DNA of 64,000 bases from Kibdelosporangium philippinense (lineage in GTDB: Bacteria > Actinomycetota > Actinomycetes > Mycobacteriales > Pseudonocardiaceae): positions 186,001 through 250,000 of the forward strand of contig NZ_JAJVCN010000002.1 in NCBI RefSeq assembly GCF_021390435.2, given 5' to 3'. Below the pieces are notes generated by a model. It did no database searches. It worked only from the letters and a program-made list of their open reading frames with translations, and was not told the DNA's origin. Position numbers and translations under genes: made by a program. The stretch's first letter is position 1. Every line of letters begins with the position of its first letter. This document shows positions 60,472 through 64,000 of this stretch, piece by piece.

Positions 60472-62001
60472 TCAGCCGCGGGCGCGCTGTTTGATTCGGG
60501 AAGTGAGTTCTTGGACCTGGTCGTAGGTCCGGCGGCGCTCGGCCATCTCTTTACGGATCTTCTTCTCCGCGTGCATCACTGTCGTGTGGTCGCGGCCGCC
60601 GAAGGTCTGGCCGATCTTCGGCAAGGACAGATCCGTCAGCTCTCGGCAGAGGTACATCGAGATCTGGCGAGACTGCGCCAGCGCCTTCGTTTTTCCCGGT
60701 CCGCAGAGGTCTTCGATCGTCACCCCGAAGAACTCCGCGGTCACCGCCATGATCGTGGACGCGCTGATCTCCGGGACCTGTGAGTCCGGGATCAGGTCGC
60801 GCAGCACGATCTCGGCGAGGCCGAGGTCGACCGGCTGACGGTTCAGGGATGCGAACGCCGTCACCCGAATCAGCGCGCCCTCGAGCTCACGGATGTTGTG
60901 CTCGATCCGGGCCGCGATGAACTCGAGAACCTCGGCTGGCACGTTCAGCCGGTCCTGAGCGGCCTTCTTACGGAGGATCGCGATCCGAGTTTCCAGCTCG
61001 GGTGGCTGGATGTCGGTGATCAGGCCCCACTCGAACCGGGTCCGCAGCCGGTCTTCCAGCGTCTCCAGGCGCTTGGGCGGCCGGTCGCTGCTGACCACGA
61101 TCTGCTTGTTCGCGTTGTGCAGCGTGTTGAACGTGTGGAAGAACTCTTCCTGCGTTCCTTCTTTGCCTTCCAGGAACTGGATGTCGTCGACCAGCAGGAT
61201 GTCGATGTCCCGGTACCTGCGCTGGAAGGCGACTTTCCGGTCGTCACGCAGCGAGTTGATGAAGTCGTTGGTGAATTCCTCGGTCGAGACGTACCGGACG
61301 CGCATCCCTGGGAACAGCCGCTGGGCGTAGTGCCCGACCGCGTGCAACAGGTGGGTCTTGCCCAGTCCCGACTCTCCCCAGATGAAAAGTGGGTTGTACG
61401 CGCGGGCCGGTGCTTCGGCGACGGCGACCGCGGCGGCGTGGGCGAACCGGTTGGACGCACCGATCACGAACGTGTCGAACGTGTACTTCTCGTTCAACCG
61501 GGTCTTCGAGGTCTGCGGCTGGGCAGGCGCGGTGAACGGCTGGCCGACGGCGGCCGGCTGTTTGCCGTTGAAGGTGGGCCAGACTTCCCTGGCTGTGGCG
61601 AGCGCCTCACCTTCTTCGTCGACCTCGTCGCTGTCGGAGTCGAGATCGATCTCCGCGACCGGGACCGTGGCAAGCGGCGCGCTCACGCCGACCGGTTCGA
61701 CCACGGCTGCCGGCGGGGCGACCGCCGGAGTCGGTGATCCGACAGTGTCCACTTTCACAGCGAGGGAGATGCTCCGGCCGAGCCTGCGGGACAGCGCGTC
61801 GGTGATCGGTTCACGCAGCGCGCGCTCGATTGCCTCCTTGGCGAAATCACTCGGCGCGGCCAGCAGCGCGGTGCCGTCGAGCAGACCGATCGGCCGTGTC
61901 ACCCGCATCCACGCCTGTTGCTGGCGTGACAGGATCCCGGCAGACAGCTCACGGACGACCTGTTCCCATACGAGACCAAAGTTGATCTGGTGCTCGGACA
62001 C
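60472..62001 (-). CDS. dnaA: chromosomal replication initiator DnaA
   Basis: A 509-residue initiator. Domain I (FGLVWEQVVRELSAGILSRQ) and a long acidic/Pro linker (domain II, about 100-165) precede the AAA+ domain III with Walker A WGESGLGKTHLLHAVG and Walker B ILLVDDIQFLEGKEG. Domain IV has the DNA-binding signature LCRELTDLSLPKIGQTFGGR followed by DHTTVMHA. GTG 62001 has GGGGAG upstream and starts the conserved region; the in-frame ATG 62040 would add 13 unrelated residues. DnaA boxes upstream suggest autoregulation. Confidence 0.97.
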   Translation of the reverse strand: MSEHQINFGLVWEQVVRELSAGILSRQQQAWMRVTRPIGLLDGTALLAAPSDFAKEAIERALREPITDALSRRLGRSISLAVKVDTVGSPTPAVAPPAAVVEPVGVSAPLATVPVAEIDLDSDSDEVDEEGEALATAREVWPTFNGKQPAAVGQPFTAPAQPQTSKTRLNEKYTFDTFVIGASNRFAHAAAVAVAEAPARAYNPLFIWGESGLGKTHLLHAVGHYAQRLFPGMRVRYVSTEEFTNDFINSLRDDRKVAFQRRYRDIDILLVDDIQFLEGKEGTQEEFFHTFNTLHNANKQIVVSSDRPPKRLETLEDRLRTRFEWGLITDIQPPELETRIAILRKKAAQDRLNVPAEVLEFIAARIEHNIRELEGALIRVTAFASLNRQPVDLGLAEIVLRDLIPDSQVPEISASTIMAVTAEFFGVTIEDLCGPGKTKALAQSRQISMYLCRELTDLSLPKIGQTFGGRDHTTVMHAEKKIRKEMAERRRTYDQVQELTSRIKQRARG

Positions 62002-62030
62002 CTGGCGGGCTCCCCTCCCCTCGTACTTTT

Positions 62031-62099
62031 TGTGGATCAAGCGGGCGAGCCGCCGCCCCGCGGGCGTCGCGTTTCATCGCATCCACAGGGTTGTCCACA
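62031..62099. promoter_or_regulatory. DnaA boxes in the dnaA promoter region
   Basis: A perfect TTGTCCACA at 62091-62099, a close match GCATCCACA at 62079-62087 and TGTGGATCA at about 62031. The 465-base dnaA-rpmH gap otherwise shows no gene; it should hold the divergent promoters of dnaA and the rpmH operon. Confidence 0.65.
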
Positions 62100-62505
62100 A
62101 CTGTGCACGAAGATACGGCGTACCGCAGCGAAGCCCGTATCGGTTCAACGTACCGAGTGGCGGGACGTGACACGGCGGGGCTCCGTTGATCCCCTCTGGC
62201 ACTCCCCGTGTGACAAACCGGAAGCCGCACGCTAACAAGCGCCGCCCTTGCCCACAAGACGTGCCCGGGGGCTGGGTCGCTGAGCGGCGGCGTGTCGCCC
62301 GGGCTACGGTCCGGCGAGCCGGAAGTCCGACCCGGATTTGGTCGGTGCCCGCGGGGTGCGTACCCTCGAAAGGTCTCCCGCTAGCGTCGGGTGTGTTCTG
62401 CGTGCCCGATCTCGGCCATCGCAACCGCCACGTCGCACGGGTCCACCGAGGGCCAACCTCCGCAGGGGACACGCGACCTCAAGACAAGATCGGGAGAACG
62501 AAGCC

Positions 62506-62649
62506 GTGAGCAAGGGCAAGCGCACCTTCCAGCCGAACAACCGCCGTCGTGCCAAGACCCACGGGTTCCGGCTGCGCATGCGTACCCGTGCGGGGCGGGC
62601 GATCCTGTCGGCTCGTCGCCGCAAGGGCCGCGCCGAACTGTCGGCCTGA
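62506..62649 (+). CDS. rpmH: 50S ribosomal protein L34
   Basis: A 47-residue highly basic protein. SKGKRTFQPNNRRRAKTHGF and RTRAGRAILSARRRKGR are the universally conserved L34 sequence. The GTG at 62506 has GGGAGAA upstream; the longer frame is rejected. It begins the rpmH-rnpA-yidD-yidC operon divergent from dnaA. Confidence 0.97.
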   Translation: MSKGKRTFQPNNRRRAKTHGFRLRMRTRAGRAILSARRRKGRAELSA

Positions 62650-62665
62650 CAGGCGGCACGGCACC

Positions 62666-63043
62666 GTGCTGCCCGCAACCGCCCGGCTCACGCGTAGCGG
62701 CGACTTCGCCCATGTGACCCGGCACGGTCGACGCGCTGGGCGACCCCGGCTCGTCGTGCACGCGGTGCAGAGCATGGAGCCGACAACTGAGACTCCGCTG
62801 ACCCGGACGGGATCCCCCGTCCGGGTTGGCTTCGTTGTAAGCAAGGCAGTGGGTAACTCGGTGGTCCGCCACCGGGTGTCCCGCAAGCTGCGCCATGTAG
62901 TGGCCGACCGGCTCGGAACTCTGGCCCCCGGCAGCTCGTTGGTCGTGCGGGCGCTTCCGCCGGCCGCCCAAGCGTCGAGCGCTGACCTCGCTCATGATTT
63001 CGACGCGGCCGTCCGGCGACTCAAGCTGGCGGTGGAACAGTGA
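62666..63043 (+). CDS. rnpA: ribonuclease P protein component
   Basis: A 125-residue basic protein. It has LTRSGDFAHVTRHGRRAGRP at the N-terminus and the RNR motif region VGFVVSKAVGNSVVRHRVSR, which contacts the RNase P RNA and pre-tRNA leader. The GTG at 62666 lies 17 bases after the rpmH stop. It helps mature tRNA 5' ends. Its stop overlaps the yidD start by four bases. Confidence 0.95.
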   Translation: MLPATARLTRSGDFAHVTRHGRRAGRPRLVVHAVQSMEPTTETPLTRTGSPVRVGFVVSKAVGNSVVRHRVSRKLRHVVADRLGTLAPGSSLVVRALPPAAQASSADLAHDFDAAVRRLKLAVEQ

Positions 63044-63366
63044 CTGATTCTCACGATCACGAGAGCACGGACGGCACACGACGCCGCACCGGACCTCTCG
63101 CCTGGGTTCTGCTGCTACCGATCCACCTGTACCGCAAGGTGATCTCACCGCTGCTGCCACCCACCTGCCGCTACTACCCCAGCTGCAGCGCATACGCCGT
63201 GGATGCCCTGAAGACCCATGGCGCCATCAAGGGGTTGGCGCTGGCCGTGTGGCGGTTACTGCGTTGCAACCCCTGGAGCAACGGGGGAATTGACCCCGTG
63301 CCACCCCGTCGCCCCCGGCGCAAGACGTCCGGGACCCCGGCTCACCACAGTTCCGCCGAGGAGTAG
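63040..63366 (+). CDS. yidD: membrane protein insertion efficiency factor YidD
   Basis: A 108-residue protein. It has the YidD core IHLYRKVISPLLPPTCRYYP, SCSAYAVDALKTHGAIKGL and LLRCNPWSNGGIDPVP, with the conserved Cys residues. Both tails are disordered. It starts at GTG 63040 inside the rnpA stop. It assists YidC-dependent membrane insertion; yidC follows five bases later. Confidence 0.93.
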   Translation: MTDSHDHESTDGTRRRTGPLAWVLLLPIHLYRKVISPLLPPTCRYYPSCSAYAVDALKTHGAIKGLALAVWRLLRCNPWSNGGIDPVPPRRPRRKTSGTPAHHSSAEE

Positions 63367-63371
63367 CTCCC

Positions 63372-64000
63372 GTGCTCGATTTCATCAACTACCCGGTGTC
63401 CTTCATCCTCTGGTGTTGGCACAAGGTCTTCGGCGCCGTCTTCGGCCCGACCAGTGGCGTCGCCTGGTTGCTGGGAATCGTCTTCCTGACGTTCACCGTC
63501 CGCGCGATCCTGATCAAGCCGTTCGTCAAGCAGGTCCGCTCGATGCGGAAGATGCAGGAGTTCGCTCCTGAGATCAAGAAGCTGCAGGCGAAGTACAAGA
63601 ACGACCGGCAGAAGCTCGCGCAGGAGATGCAGAAACTGCAGTCGCAGCACGGGGTCAACCCGCTCGGCAGCTGCCTGCCGATGCTGCTGCAGATCCCGGT
63701 CTTCTTCGGTCTGAACAACGTGCTTCGCGGCTTCGTGCCGAACGCGACCGGCAACTACTACTTCGGCGCGGACGAGGTCGAGTCGTACCTGCACGCGAAC
63801 CTGTTCGGCGCTCGCCTGTCGAACTACATCGCGCAGGCGAGCAACGAGATGACGAGTCTCGGCGGCAACCTGCAGTCCGTCATCCTCGTGTCGGCGCCGC
63901 TGATGGTGATCGCGTCGATCGCCACGCACTTCACCGCCAAGCACAACGTGGCCCGGCAGAACCCGGCGACCGCCACCGCGCAGACCGGCATCATGAACAA
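63372..64000 (+). CDS. yidC: membrane protein insertase YidC (5' part, cut by window end)
   Basis: The first 209 codons are present; the gene continues beyond the window. It begins MLDFINYPVSFILWCWHKVF. The TM2 region has LTFTVRAILIKPFVKQVRSM with the conserved membrane-embedded Arg, followed by the cytoplasmic coiled-coil hairpin (EIKKLQAKYKNDRQKLAQEM) and the GVNPLGSCLPMLLQIPVFFG segment. It inserts membrane proteins with or without SecYEG. GTG start directly after yidD. Confidence 0.95.
   Translation, partial: MLDFINYPVSFILWCWHKVFGAVFGPTSGVAWLLGIVFLTFTVRAILIKPFVKQVRSMRKMQEFAPEIKKLQAKYKNDRQKLAQEMQKLQSQHGVNPLGSCLPMLLQIPVFFGLNNVLRGFVPNATGNYYFGADEVESYLHANLFGARLSNYIAQASNEMTSLGGNLQSVILVSAPLMVIASIATHFTAKHNVARQNPATATAQTGIMN

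Overview
The window is high-GC actinobacterial DNA. Gene content and order point to Pseudonocardiales (a Pseudonocardiaceae-like genome). The evidence is the classic actinobacterial origin neighbourhood with mycobacterium-like synteny (dnaA, dnaN, recF, DUF721, gyrB, gyrA, tRNA-Ile, tRNA-Ala, ppiA, rhomboid, PH-domain protein, crgA, trpG/pabA, pknB, pknA, pbpA, rodA, pstP, fhaB, fhaA, tRNA-Leu), plus a gnd gene between dnaN and recF. GTG starts, 4-base start/stop overlaps and TTGTCCACA-type DnaA boxes fit the same group.

Layout. 1-16.6 kb: a TM0106-type nuclease, a copper-related YcnI-CopC-CopD operon, a kinase-like/XRE regulator pair with small conserved proteins, a beta-glucoside unit (GH1 + MFS, divergent TetR), a PLP aldolase-like gene divergent from a sugar-lactone oxidase, and an NAD(P)-binding protein. 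16.6-25.7 kb: an accessory region. It holds a T-depleted tract, a composite terminator repeat, fragments of a PNP/NB-ARC/TPR (NLR-like) gene, an unannotated 46-residue secreted peptide gene, an intact IS1380-family element with a CTAG target duplication, and a cassette of XRE regulator, degenerate tyrosine-recombinase-like protein and DDE transposase ending near tRNA-Leu(CAG).

25.9-37.1 kb: the cell-growth signalling operon. FHA adaptors, PP2C phosphatase PstP, FtsW/RodA, a class B PBP and kinases PknA/PknB are mostly translationally coupled, and a second PstP paralogue follows pknB. 37-42 kb: the pabA/trpG, HAD, sortase E, crgA, PH-domain, rhomboid and ppiA block. 42-48 kb: an insertion relative to mycobacterial synteny (DUF2020 lipoprotein, DoxX, GntR, IspD-like, LysR, HAD, KptA, acyltransferase).

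48-64 kb: tRNA-Ala(TGC), a DLW-39 microprotein, tRNA-Ile(GAT), DUF3566, gyrA, gyrB, DUF721, recF, gnd, dnaN, a 2.1-kb non-coding dnaN-dnaA interval with oriC, dnaA, rpmH, rnpA, yidD and the start of yidC. The least expected signals are: a 68-base dispersed module with a DnaA box, promoter-like hexamers and a start codon, aimed antisense into two convergent genes; an array of TTTCTG/CAGAAA dyads between dnaA and oriC; DnaA-box clusters inside the DUF721 gene and before the PH-domain gene; a 190-base run without a single T; and the broken NLR-like locus with its small secreted peptide.
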